Positions 33,204 to 44,871 of a stretch of 64,000 nt of DNA are shown here, in pieces; position 1 is the stretch's first letter, and each line of letters begins with the position of its first letter. The notes under the pieces are model-generated. The model made no database searches. It worked only from the letters and a program-made list of their open reading frames with translations, and was not told where the DNA came from. This DNA is from Holothuria scabra (lineage: Eukaryota > Echinodermata > Holothuroidea > Aspidochirotida > Holothuriidae): NCBI GenBank assembly GCA_037179385.1, contig CM074187.1, positions 2,294,001 to 2,358,000 on the forward strand. Reading direction: 5' to 3'. The translations under genes were made by a program, and so were the position numbers.

Positions 33204-36200
33204 TGAGTCCTCATAATATGCTTAGTAGAGTGTTTGCACGTAATTGACTGTTCACACTCCATGTTTAATTGGCGCATGGATGAATGGTGAATTGGTGCGC
33301 CGTCCCATCCATTCCCACCAATTCACATCAATTTCCAGCATTTTCATAAATGTTATAATGGGTAGGCTGGGGAATTTCTTAAACCAAGTTTATATTGTTA
33401 TTATTTGTCCTATCATGAATGGTTTTGAAACTATTCGGCTACCAAAAATTTTCGAGGTCCATTCTTTTCCTCTAAACAACCTCTGGTATCGACCCCTAAA
33501 AACAGTCTTCCGGGGACTTCTTAGACGTCAAAACCCAACACCTTCCTGGCGGTCTCCCTTTGTCCGTGGACCCCACTCGTTAGGGACTTCGCGTTTTGCG
33601 TTCGCCAAGCAGACTTCGCGTGAACTCTTTCGAATTTAACGTAATTCACGTAACCATTCCCCTCCCCCAAAAGTTTTGAAGAAATCTACTTTTCTGCCCG
33701 GGTAGGTCAGGTGAGTATCGTTTAGTCCCCCAATACTGAGGCAAAAAACTTTTTTTACCGGCACAGTTTGAAAGGGGGCATTTTTTGAAGGGCAGAAAAT
33801 CTTTTATTCTGTCCAAAAGACTATGAAAGCGGAGTGCCACCATAAGTTGGCACGGAAAGTACAAAAAATTTAGAAAATCGTGACCTTCAGACAACTTCAC
33901 CGCTAATTTTTCCTAAATTTACCTCAATTCCTATCAATTCCATTGCAAAAACTTTGTCTTTTCCCACGAGTGCACCAAACTGCATTTGTGGACCTTTGAA
34001 AATTAAAAACATTTCAGGAGAGAATGTCCCCTCCCCCCATATCCCTTCCATGGGCTGGAAGTCACAATTTGGAACCCCCTCTGGACCAAATCTTGGATTT
34101 TTCCCTGCTTGCCTTTTAAGAGATTTTCGACGAACACTGCGGAACTTAATTTAATGCATCTTACGGACAAAGTTATCCTCTGGGGTGGGGCGAGGCGAGT
34201 CGTCGAGATGTACGACAACAACGATTTGGTTCTGGTTAAACAAACACAAAATGACCACCAACTTGCTAATTTTGGTGTAGTGGTAAATTCACTGTAAATT
34301 TATCGAGAAATGAGGCGGCATTTCGGTCCAAGGAAAAGTACACCTATAAAGATAAACCCTTATATAGAAATATCGTTTAATTAGTATTGGTATGTTGCAA
34401 AAAGAAAGCAACCTGCAGTATGGAATGGACCCTTAAAGCTGGTAGAGAGAAGTCACAATATGACTGCTTTTAAAGAAGCGTAAGTTAATATCAGTGCTTT
34501 TAGTGTGAAAACTGCTTTTTCTTAAGTCCCCTCCACTCTAGCGAAGGGCCAAGCGGAGAAATGAACCAAATAATCTTACACGAGAGTTCAGTTCAGCTCA
34601 GTGTACCTTTATTTCAATCTCAAATCAAATTTAAAGGCAACAACATAATTTGACTAAATTACAATCAGTTCGTCACGCCCCTCAGTAAAAAAAGTGCCAT
34701 TTCGTTCCCTAAAAGCATGTAGAGGCAAGTTGATTGTGATATTTGTCACAGGTTTGTTCCATAAATTGATGAATAAGAAGTATACTCTTTGCCTCTCGAC
34801 GCAGGGAAAGTCTTTTCGCGTAAATTACATTCTTCTCGGCTCTATGTTTATCTAAGTGTTTAGTAACGATTCCCATAAAAGCAATAAAAAACAAGACATA
34901 TCGCCCGTTTTACTCGCTAAATTCTATTTTCCGCATACATCATTAATATTCATCACATACAAATGCAAAGTTGTGACGTCATGGGATGGACCCACAATAT
35001 ATATTTTTTTGCTTCTTCGACCTTCATTTCAGTGACAGTTGTAACAACAATACATGTTCTGAGGTGTTCATTGTGAAAGAGAAATTTGCTTTGTTGAAAA
35101 AGTGTCTATTCAGTCATCGACCCATGAACTAAATGACTTCTTATTAGGAGATAATTGCATTAAAAACAGATTCTAACACTGTGCAAAACTGCACTTACTT
35201 ATTTTTGAAAGACTTCGGAGAGACAGGAGAGGTATATTTTAAGAACCGTAAAAGATAATAAAAAAAAAGAAAAGAGATTTCACGTCACTGGTTTCAAATG
35301 ATCAAATTGTGACGTCACTGCAGCTTTGATCAATAATAATTGCTAACGAAACATGGTATGACAAAGACTAGTTCAGATTTTCAAATTTCATTATCGCTCG
35401 ATATAAAACCGATATTGATCAACAAGGAATGGGGATATTCTCTCTGGAAATTCGTTAGGTAAAAAATAAATCCATGCAATTGTGCCCCTTTGCCAGGGGA
35501 GTTGTTATTGTGTTGAATAAGTTATCCTGTTGGGCGTTGGGCGGGGAGACAATATTTTGGTAGATTGAGGATTTGCAAAACTTATGATGCTCTGAAACAC
35601 GTTTGTGAAAGAACATGATGAAAAAGTCCATCGTGGTCAGTCGGAAAAACCACCTCACCTCATTCCCCTACAGGAGTGTAAGGCCTTTTAACACCTTTCG
35701 GCGGCCTTGAAAAAATCTACGGGAAATCGATTCGGGTTGGCACACGTCCCCACCGGTGTCGTCGCCCCTGCCGCATTTAGATAATGGAGAGCGGATGTTA
35801 ATGTACATGGGCGCGCTGGAGAAAATGAGCTCCATAAGCACAAGTGAAGAACTCAGTACTCTGAGGTGAGAGTGACACATCTGAGAATACACACTGAACA
35901 GCTAAACCTTTTTTGTATTTTTTATTTTCCTTGTTTCACGATTTTTTTAGTTTACTTTTAACGAAATTTTTTAATCTTGCAACAGTATTAAATGAACAGC
36001 CGTCAGGAACGGCATGGAAAGCGGTTAATGGGAATATTAATTTTGAATAATTTATGTGTAGTACGAATTTGCGATGAAAAGTATTTCCTGTCCGAAGAGG
36101 TCGCCTCATCAGCGGCCACTAACGGCCCTGCCATAAACAAAGGGCTTACTTATTCATAGTTGAGAAATTATAACAGCGCCACCACACGTTTTCCAAACAT

Positions 36201-36784
36201 CATTTAAGGTCTCACTACTCCATGAGGGTAGTGAAGAAAGAAGTAGTTCTTTTAACTCTGGTTTGGACCAAATTTTGTGAGGATAACCTGCAAGCTGGTT
36301 AATGAAAGTCCATGAATATGAAAGAGAACTTGCAAGAGTTCCAAGAAAATTTGGGTAATATTGATGGTGATTTAGACTGTTTAAAAATTGCTGTCAAATA
36401 GCGGAGGTTTTCCGTTTTGGTGAAGAGGCTAGGGGTGAGTGTAACCTACAAAAACTTAAGTCCTTCTAGCTCAAAATCTAAACTGTCATGTTAGGAAATT
36501 TTGTAGTGCCATGATGGGCAAACTTGTTAGCTATCAAGTGATGAGTACCTTGAAATAGCTGTGAACTTTGACAAGGCTGCAAGGGCCTGAAAAGGGAGAT
36601 AATTTAGTTTGTAAGTCAATGGGGAAATTACTGGGGGTGTGAGACCCTAAATGCAGAGGACAACTAATTTTAAGTCCCATTGACTTATACACTAAATTAG
36701 GCTCCTTCATTGCCTCCTAGCTCCCAGTAGAAGTTTCCAACCGGGACATACCTCCCTTCTGATCGAAGCTCAAAATGAGGGCTT
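33204..36784. other. loop of fold-back element, copy 1, non-coding
   Basis: No frame with recognisable protein similarity on either strand. It contains two TGACGTCA palindromes near 34975 and 35311, an AATATATATTTTTTT stretch near 34997, and scattered AT-rich sequence. The open frames are short and I assign them no function. Confidence 0.6.
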
Positions 36785-38130
36785 TCATGCACACTTTAAT
36801 ATTTCTATACCATAAATCATAGGCGTATGAAGCAGGGATTCTGGGGTAGGGGGTCGACAGCCCCTAGTGAAAAATGAGGGGCGGAGCATGCTTCGCCTCC
36901 CCCCACTTCCCCGGGCCATAAAACCCCTTTTTTCGATTTTCCAAATCTCAAAAAGGAGCAAAATTTCCACTTCAATGCAATGCAACATGAGATGCATTAC
37001 TTCTTGCTCATAAATCAGATTGTTAAACTTTTCCGAGTTCTGAAAACAAAATCGGATATTTACCGTGTGTGACACAACATCATCAAGAGACACCGGCAGC
37101 TATATTGCTATTTTTATAAACTGTCTGAACAAAATCTTTCGAGCAAGACTTAATATTCCAGGCAGGGAACCATTGGCCTAACGTAATTCAATGCTCTCAT
37201 ACACACCTATCACCAGATACCTTTCAACCCTGTCTGCCTGTTAGTTGATTAGTCTGTGTAAATGGATTCTTCAGTTATTGAAGTGTCAAAATATTATCAA
37301 TGTTCAATGTTGCAGAGCAGTTATGTAGCTATAGGAGGCATGGGATTGATTGCCCTCTGGCTCTAAAAAGTGAAAAATTCGGAAATTTGCCATGTGAGAC
37401 CCACTGCAGTCAAATACAGTACAATTTTTCCAACCTTTAATAAAATTCTGAATTCTTCCTAATAAAAGCTCCATGTTTGTTATTATTAATTGTAGAAAAA
37501 CGAGAATTTTCCTCGCGCTTCGCGCGCCCTAGATCGCCACCCTTAATTCAGTAAGTGATCTCTCACAGAGCAGTCAGTGGTAAACTTCTCGGAGCCGTCA
37601 CAGTGCCGTTTCCCTAAACTTTTCTTCAATATAAGCTTTTTATTTTTTAAGATTTTGTCTAAAAGAGGCCAAAAAGTTTCGGGAGCTTTTTGAATGTAGC
37701 CGAGAAGCCTCAGTCTGCACCCCTTAGATAACATAATGTAAGAACAACGATCTTCAGTCGACATGCTGTCTCATATAGATGCTAATAGAAAACGCAGATT
37801 CTTCGATAGTCCCCCAGGTATTTAAATTTCCTAACAGAAATCCCTAAATCTGAACTATTTTCTGCAAAACAAGCTCCATATTTACAAATGTGTGAAAAGA
37901 CCCAAATTTTTGCCGTGTTCCGCAAATTACATTCCTGATGCAGTAGTCTTCACACTTAAGAAAGAATGTTTTTTTTTTCATTGAAAGTAATTGTTCTTGC
38001 TCGTAGAAAAATCGGAAAATTTAGCACCAGAAATGTACCTCTTGGTCAACGGGGTAGGGTGAGGTGCATGGTCCAAAATTGTTCTGCCCCTTCCCCCACT
38101 TTCATATTGCTTCCTACGCCACTACCATGA
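36785..38130 (-). repeat. dispersed repeat family R1, copy c (inside the loop)
   Basis: Inverted relative to copy b at 28915-30650. Landmarks in the window orientation are GATTTTCCAAATCTCAAAAA, AAATCGGATATTTACC, TTAGATAACATAATGTAAGA, ACAACGATCTTCAGTCGACA, CTCCATATTTACAAATGTGT and CTACGCCACT. Non-coding. Confidence 0.65.
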
Positions 38131-38494
38131 TCATTGAAGTTTCCCGCCTTAATAGCTACTCAGAGACGGCATTTGTCACAGAACGGAGTAATAATATCGA
38201 AAAATGTCACTAAAATTTGTCAAATAGCCTTGAATTTTGCACAGAGTGTATTCAATTCAACTCATCGTCTACAAAATCTAATTGACAAAAAAAATTATCA
38301 TATTTTATGCTGAATGGGCTGAATGTGAGGCTGAATTCTGTGTCCGTTTCCGGCTGCAACTTGCCTGCGGAGCGAACAAAGTTTTGTCTTATTCCTCACT
38401 AGAAACAATTGAGGCGGTAAGCTGAAGCGGCAAGCAAAGAAGCGCCCCACAGGCACAGGCTAGATTATTTTCACTCGAAAACAGCAGAGCCTGA

Positions 38495-38620
38495 ACTCAG
38501 TGGAAGCTGGCGAACATTAAGACAGCGAACAATAACACAGTGTAGCGAACAATAAGAAAAGCTGAAGCTAGCGAACAATAAGCAAATGACAGTAGTACGG
38601 AAGTTGAAGAGTGCCATGTT
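38495..38620 (+). repeat. internal (duplicated) copy of the left TIR
   Basis: Same sequence as 32080-32204, generated by the 6.4-kb duplication and therefore not a true end of the element. Confidence 0.88.
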
Positions 38621-38639
38621 CACGGGTGGGATTTTCTTA

Positions 38640-39622
38640 AAAAATGTTTCGCGAGATAATGGGGGTGATTCATGTGGGGGACGGTCCATTCTATCACCAT
38701 GCTTCCGCTGACCCGGGGGCAAATTGTCACATGGGGCGCCACAGCCCCGTAAAAGTCCGATTAATATGCCTAGTCTATAAAAGATACAAATTGCGACTTT
38801 CAACGGTCACTTTGCATTGCGACTTTCAACGGTCAATTTGATTTAACATTTCGAAAATTTTTCGCAAGATAATGGGGTTGATTCATGTAGGGGAGGGTCC
38901 ATTCTATCACCATGCTTCCGCTGGCCGGGGGCAATTTGTCACAGGGGGCGCCACAGCCCCGTAAAAGTCCGATTAATATGCCTAATATATATAAGCGTAC
39001 ACATTGCGACTTTGAACGGTCATTATTGGCATTGCGACTTTCAACGGTCACTTTGGTTAACATTTGGAAAATTTTTCGCAAGATAATGGGGTTGATTCAT
39101 GTAGGGAGGGTCCATTCTATCACCATGCGCACTTCCGCTGGCCGGGGGCAAATTTGTCACATGGGCGAGAACACAGCCCCCGTAAAAGTCCGATTAATAT
39201 GCCTAATATATATATATAACGTACACATTGCGACTTCTTTGAACGGTCATTTTGGCATTGCGACTTTCAACGGTCACTTTGGTTAACATTTGGAAAATGT
39301 TTCGCAAGATAATGGGGGTGATTCATGTAGGGAGGGTCCATTCTATCACCATGCTTCCGCTGACCCGGGGGCAAATTGTCACAGGGGGGCGCCACAGCCC
39401 CCGTAAAAGTCCGATTAATATGCCTAGTATATATATACAACGTACATTGCGACTTTGAACGGTCATTTTGCATTGCGACTTTCAGCGGTCACTTTGGTTA
39501 ACATTTTGGAAAATGTTTCGCAAGATAATGGGGTGATTCATGTAGGGAGGGTCCATTTTATCACCATGCTCCCGCGGCCACGGGAGCAATTGTCTGGGGG
39601 GCGCCACAGCCCTGTTGAGTCC
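38640..39622 (+). repeat. duplicated left satellite arm, 5 units with many indels
   Basis: Five ~218-bp units corresponding to 32225-33203, with extra or missing bases such as an inserted GCAC before TTCCGCTGG at 39128 and shortened G/C runs. Confidence 0.88.
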
Positions 39623-42600
39623 TCATAATATGCTTAGTAGAGTGTTTGCACGTAATTGACTCAGTTCACACTCTGGCGTTTAATTGGCGCATGGATGAAT
39701 GGTGAATTGGTGCGCCGTCCCATCCATTCCCACCAATTCACATCAATTTCCAGCATTTTCATAAATGTTATAATGGGTAGGCTGAATTTCTTAAACCAAG
39801 TTTATATTGTTATTATTTGTCCTATCATGAATGGTTTTGAAACTATTCGGCTACACAAAAATTTTCGAGGTCCATTCTTTTCACTAAACAACCTCTGGTA
39901 TCGACCCCTAAAAACAGTCTTCCGGGGACTTGCTTAGACGTCAAAACCCAACACCTTTCCTGGCGGGTCTCCCTTTGTCCGTGGACCCCACTCGTTAGGG
40001 ACTTCGCGTTTTGCGTTCGCCAAGCAGACTTCGCGTGAACTCTTTCGAATTTAACGTAATTCACGTAAACTATCTCCCCTTCTTCCGCCAAAAGTTTGAA
40101 GAAATCTACTTTTCTGCCCGGGTAGGTCAGGTGAGTATCGTTTAGTCCCCTCAATACTGAGGCAAAAAACTTTTTTTAAATGGCACAGCTTCTGAAAGGG
40201 GCATTTTTGAAGGGCAGAAAATCTTTTATTCTGTCCAAAAGACTATGAAAGCGGAAGTGCCACCATAAGTTGGCACGGAAAGTACAAAAATTTAGAAAAT
40301 CGTGACCTTCAGACAACTTCACCGCTAATTTTCCAAATTTACCTCAATTCCTATCAATTCCATTGCAAAAACTTTGTCTTTTCCCACGAGTGCACCAAAC
40401 TGCATTTGTGGACCTTTGAAAATTAAAAACATTTCAGGAGAGAATGTCCCCTCCCCCCATATCCCTTCCATGGGCTGGAAGTCACAATTTGGAACCCCCT
40501 CTGGACCAAATCTTGGATTTTTCCCTGCTTGCCTTTTAAGAGATTTTCGACGAACACTGCGGAACTTAATTTAATGCATCTTACGGACAAAGTTATCCTC
40601 TGGGGTGGGGCGAGGCGAGTCGTCGAGATGTACGACAACAACGATTTGGTTCTGGTTAAACAAACACAAAATGACCACCAACTTGCTAATTTTGGTGTAG
40701 TGGTAAATTCACTGTAAATTTATCGAGAAATGAGGCGGCATTTCGGTCCAAGGAAAAGTACACCTATAAAGATAAACCCTTATATAGAAATATCGTTTAA
40801 TTAGTATTGGTATGTTGCAAAAAGAAAGCAACCTGCAGTATGGAATGGACCCATAAAAGCTGGTAGAGAGAAGTCACAATATGACTGCTTTTAAAGAAGC
40901 GTAAGTTAATATCAGTGCTTTTAGTGTGAAAAACTGCTTTTTCTTAAGTCCCCTCCACTCTAGCGAAGGGCCAAGCGGAGAAATGAACCAAATAATCTTA
41001 CACGAGAGTTCAGTTCAGCTCAGTGTACCTTTATTTCAATCTCAAATCAAATTTAAAGGCAACAACATAATTTGACTAAATTACAATCAGTTCGTCACGC
41101 CCCTCAGTAAAAAAGTGCCATTTCGTTCCCTAAAAGCATGTAGAGGCAAGTTGATTGTGATATTTGTCACAGGTTTGTTCCATAAATTGATGAATAAGAA
41201 GTATACTCTTTGCCTCTCGACGCAGGAAAGTCTTTTCGCGTAAATTACATTCTTCTCGGCTCTATGTTTATCTCAAGTGTTTAGTAACGATTCCCATAAA
41301 AGCAATAAAACAAGACATATCGCCCGTTTTACTCGCTAAATTCTATTTTCCGCATACATCATTAATATTCATCACATACAAATGCAAAGTTGTGACGTCA
41401 TGGGATGGACCCACAATATATATTTTTTGCTTCTTCGACCTTCATTTCAGTGACAGTTGTAACAACAATACATGTTCTGAGGTGTTCATTGTGAAAGAGA
41501 AATTTGCTTTGTTGAAAAGTGTCTATTCAGTCATCGACCCATGAACTAAATGACTTCTTATTAGGAGATAATTGCATTAAAAACAGATTCTAACACTGTG
41601 CAAAACTGCACTTACTTATTTTTGAAAGACTTTGGAGAGACAGGAGAGGTATATTTTAAGAACCGTAAAAGATAATAAAAAAAAAAAGAAAAGAGCTTTC
41701 ACGTCACTGGTTTCAAATGATCAAATTGTGACGTCACTGCAGCTTTGATCAATAATAATTGCTAACGAAACATGGTATGACAAAGACTAGTTCAGATTTT
41801 CAAATTTCATTATCGCTCGATATAAAACCGATATTGATCAACAAGGAATGGGGATATTCTCTCTGGAAATTCGTTAGGTAAAAAATAAATCCATGCAATT
41901 GTGCCCCTTTGCCAGGGGAGTTGTTATTGTGTTGAATAAGTTATCCTGTTGGGCGTTGGGCGGGGAGACAATATTTTGGTAGATTGAGGATTTGCAAAAC
42001 TTATGATGCTCTGAAACACGTTTGTGAAAGAACATGATGAAAAAGTCCATCGTGGTCAGTCGGAAAAACCACCTCACCTCATTCCCCTACAGGAGTGTAA
42101 GGCCTTTTAACACCTTTCGGCGGCCTTGAAAAAATCTACGGGAAATCGATTCGGGTTGGCACACGTCCCCACCGGTGTCGTCGCCCCTGCCGCATTTAGA
42201 TAATGGAGAGCGGATGTTAATGTACATGGGCGCGCTGGAGAAAATGAGCTCCATAAGCACAAGTGAAGAACTCAGTACCTTGAGGTGAGAGGACACATCT
42301 GAGAATACACACTGAACAGCTAAACCTTTTTTGTATTTTTTATTTTCCTTGTTTCACGTTTTTTTTAGTTTACTTTTAACAAAATTTTTTACTCTTGCAA
42401 CAGTATTAAATGAACAGCCGTCAGGAACGGCATGGAAAGCGGATAATGGGAATATTAATTTTGAATAATTTATGTGTAGTACGAATTTGCGATGAAAAGT
42501 ATTTCCTGTCCGAAGAGGTCGCCTCATCAGCGTGCCACTAACGGCCCTGCCATAAACAAAGGGCTTACTTATTCATAGTTGAGAAATTATAACAGCGCCA

Positions 42601-43199
42601 CCACACGTTTTCCAAACATCATTTAAGGTCTCACTACTCCATGAGGGTAGTGAAGAAAGAAGTAGTTCTTTTAACTCTGGTTTGGACCAAATTCTTGTGA
42701 GGATAACCTGCAAGCTGGTTAATGAAAGTCCATGAATATGAAAGAGAACTTGCAAGAGTTCCAAGAAAATTTGGGTAATATTGATGGTGATTTAGACTGT
42801 TTAAAAATTGCTGTCAAATAGCGGAGGTTTTCCGTTTTGGTGAAGAGGCTAGGGGTGAGTGTAACCTACAAAAACTTAAGTCCTTGTAGCTCAAAAAATC
42901 TAAACTGTCATGTTAGGAAATTTTGTAGTGCCATGATGGGCAAACTTGTTAGGCTATCAAGTGATGAGTACCTTTGAAATAGCTGTGAATCCTTTGACAA
43001 GGCTGCAAGGGCCTGAAAAAGGAGATAATTTAGTTTGTAAGTCAATGGGGAAATTACTGGGGGTGTGAGACCCTAAATGCAGAGGACAACTAATTTTAAG
43101 TCCCATTGACTTATACACTAAATTAGGCTCCTTCATTGCCTCCTAGCTCCCAGTAGAAGTTTCCAACCGGGACATACCTCCCTTCTGATCGAAGCTCAA
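39623..43199. other. loop of fold-back element, copy 2, non-coding
   Basis: Duplicate of 33204-36784. No gene recognised. Confidence 0.6.
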
Positions 43200-44570
43200 A
43201 TGAGGGCTTTCATGCACACTTTAATATTTCTATACCATAAACAATCATAGGCGTATGAAGCAGGATTCTGGGGTAGGGGGTCGACAGCCCTAGTGAAAAT
43301 GAGGGGCGGAGCATGCTTCGCCTCCCCCCACTTCCCTGGGCCATAAAGCCCTTTTTCGATTTTCCAAATCTCAAAAAGGAGCAAAATTTCCACTTCAATG
43401 CAATGCAACATGAGATGGGCCATTACTTCTTGCTCATAAATCAGATTGTTAAACTTTTTCCGAGTTCTGAAAACAAAATCGGATATGTTACCGTGTACAT
43501 GACACAACATCATCAAGAGACACCGGCAGCTATATTGCTATTTTTATAAACTGTCTGAACAAAATCTTTCGAGCAAGACTTAATATTCCAGGCAGGGAAC
43601 CATTGGCCTAACGTCGTAATTCAATGCCTTTTTCATACACACCTATCACCAGATACCTTTCAACCCTGTCTGCCTGTTAGTTGATTAGTCTGTGTAAATG
43701 GATTCTTCCGAAGTTATTAGAAGCATGTCAAAATATTATCAATGTTCAATGTTGCAGAGCAGTTATGTAGCTATAGGAGGCATGGGATTGATTGCCCTCT
43801 GGCTCTAAAAAAGTGAAAAATTCGGAAATTTGCCATGTGAGACCCACTGCAGTCAAATACAGTACAATTTTTCCAACCTTTAATAAAATTCTGAATTCTT
43901 CCTAATAAAAAAAGCTCCATGTTTGTTATTATTAATTGTAGAAAAACGAGAATTTTTCCTCGCGCTTCGCGCGCCCCTAGATCGCCACCCTTAATTCAGT
44001 AAGTGATCTCTCACAGAGCAGTCAGTGGTAAACTTCTCGGAGCCGTCACAGTGCCGTTTCCCTAAACTTTTCTTCAATACTAAAGCTTTTATTTTAAGAT
44101 TTTGTCTAAAAGAGGCCAAAAAGTTTCGGGAGCTTTTTGAATGTAGCCGAGAAGCCTCAGTCTGCACCCCTTAGATAACATAATGTAAGAACAACGATCT
44201 TCAGTCGACATGTTGTCTCATATAGATGCTAATAGAAAACGCAGATTCTTCGATAGTCCCCCAGGTATTTAAATTTCCTAACAGAAATCCCTAAATCTGA
44301 ACTATTTTCTGCAAAACAAGCTCCATATTTACAAATGTGTGAAAAGACCCAAATTTTTGCCGTGTTCCGCAAATTACATTCCTGATGCAGTAGTCTTCAC
44401 ACTTAAGAAAGAATGTTTTTTTTTTCATTGAAAGTAATTGTTCTTGCTCGTAGAAAAATCGGAAAATTTAGCACCAGAAATGTACCTCTTGGTCAACGGG
44501 GTAGGGTGAGGTGCATGGTCCAAAATTGTTCTGCCCCTTCCCCCACTTTCATATTGCTTCCTACGCCACT
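43200..44570 (-). repeat. dispersed repeat family R1, copy d (inside the duplicated loop)
   Basis: Duplicate of copy c, created by the 6.4-kb duplication. Confidence 0.65.
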
Positions 44571-44756
44571 ACCATGATCATTGAAGTTTCCCGCCTTAAT
44601 AGCTACTCAGAGACGGCATTTGTCACAGAACGGAGTAATAATATCGAAAAATGTCACTAAAATTTGTCAAATAGCCTTGAATTTTGCACAGAGTGTATTC
44701 AATTCAACTCATCGTCTACAAAATCTAATTGACAAAAAAAATTATCATATTTTATG

Positions 44757-44871
44757 AGTAACACAATTAGAAGCAACACCCAATAAATTATTTTAGGCAC
44801 TTCATCTGTCAGTAAACATTTTTCTACGTACAAATATTAAAGTAAGTGGCCCACTACCTAGGCAGGTAGGT
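44757..44871. other. 115-bp unique right end of the loop
   Basis: Separates the duplicated block from the right satellite arm. It has no counterpart at 38309, showing that the duplication stopped just short of the right arm. Confidence 0.7.

Larger units (their letters stand above)
31892..38309. repeat. 6.4-kb tandem segmental duplication, copy 1
   Basis: Nearly identical to 38310-44756 at a constant offset of about 6,415 bp near the left end. It starts in CTGAATG 5' of the fold-back element, so it includes ~180 bp of flank, the left TIR, the left satellite arm and most of the loop. It ends at ATTATCATATTTTATG. Confidence 0.92.
38310..44756. repeat. 6.4-kb tandem segmental duplication, copy 2
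   Basis: Repeats 31892-38309 including the flank, AGAGCCTGA (38486-38494) and left TIR. It differs mainly by many small insertions and deletions, often in homopolymers, concentrated at 38.8-40.4 kb and 42.9-44.1 kb, while 40374-42080 is nearly identical to 33954-35660. The junction with copy 1 is TTTTATG|CTGAATG with shared ATG. Confidence 0.92.

Noticed and set aside
33244..33639. 131-codon open frame in the loop of the fold-back element
   Set aside because: It is broken in the duplicate copy by small indels, has no recognisable domain, and has atypical composition for a protein.
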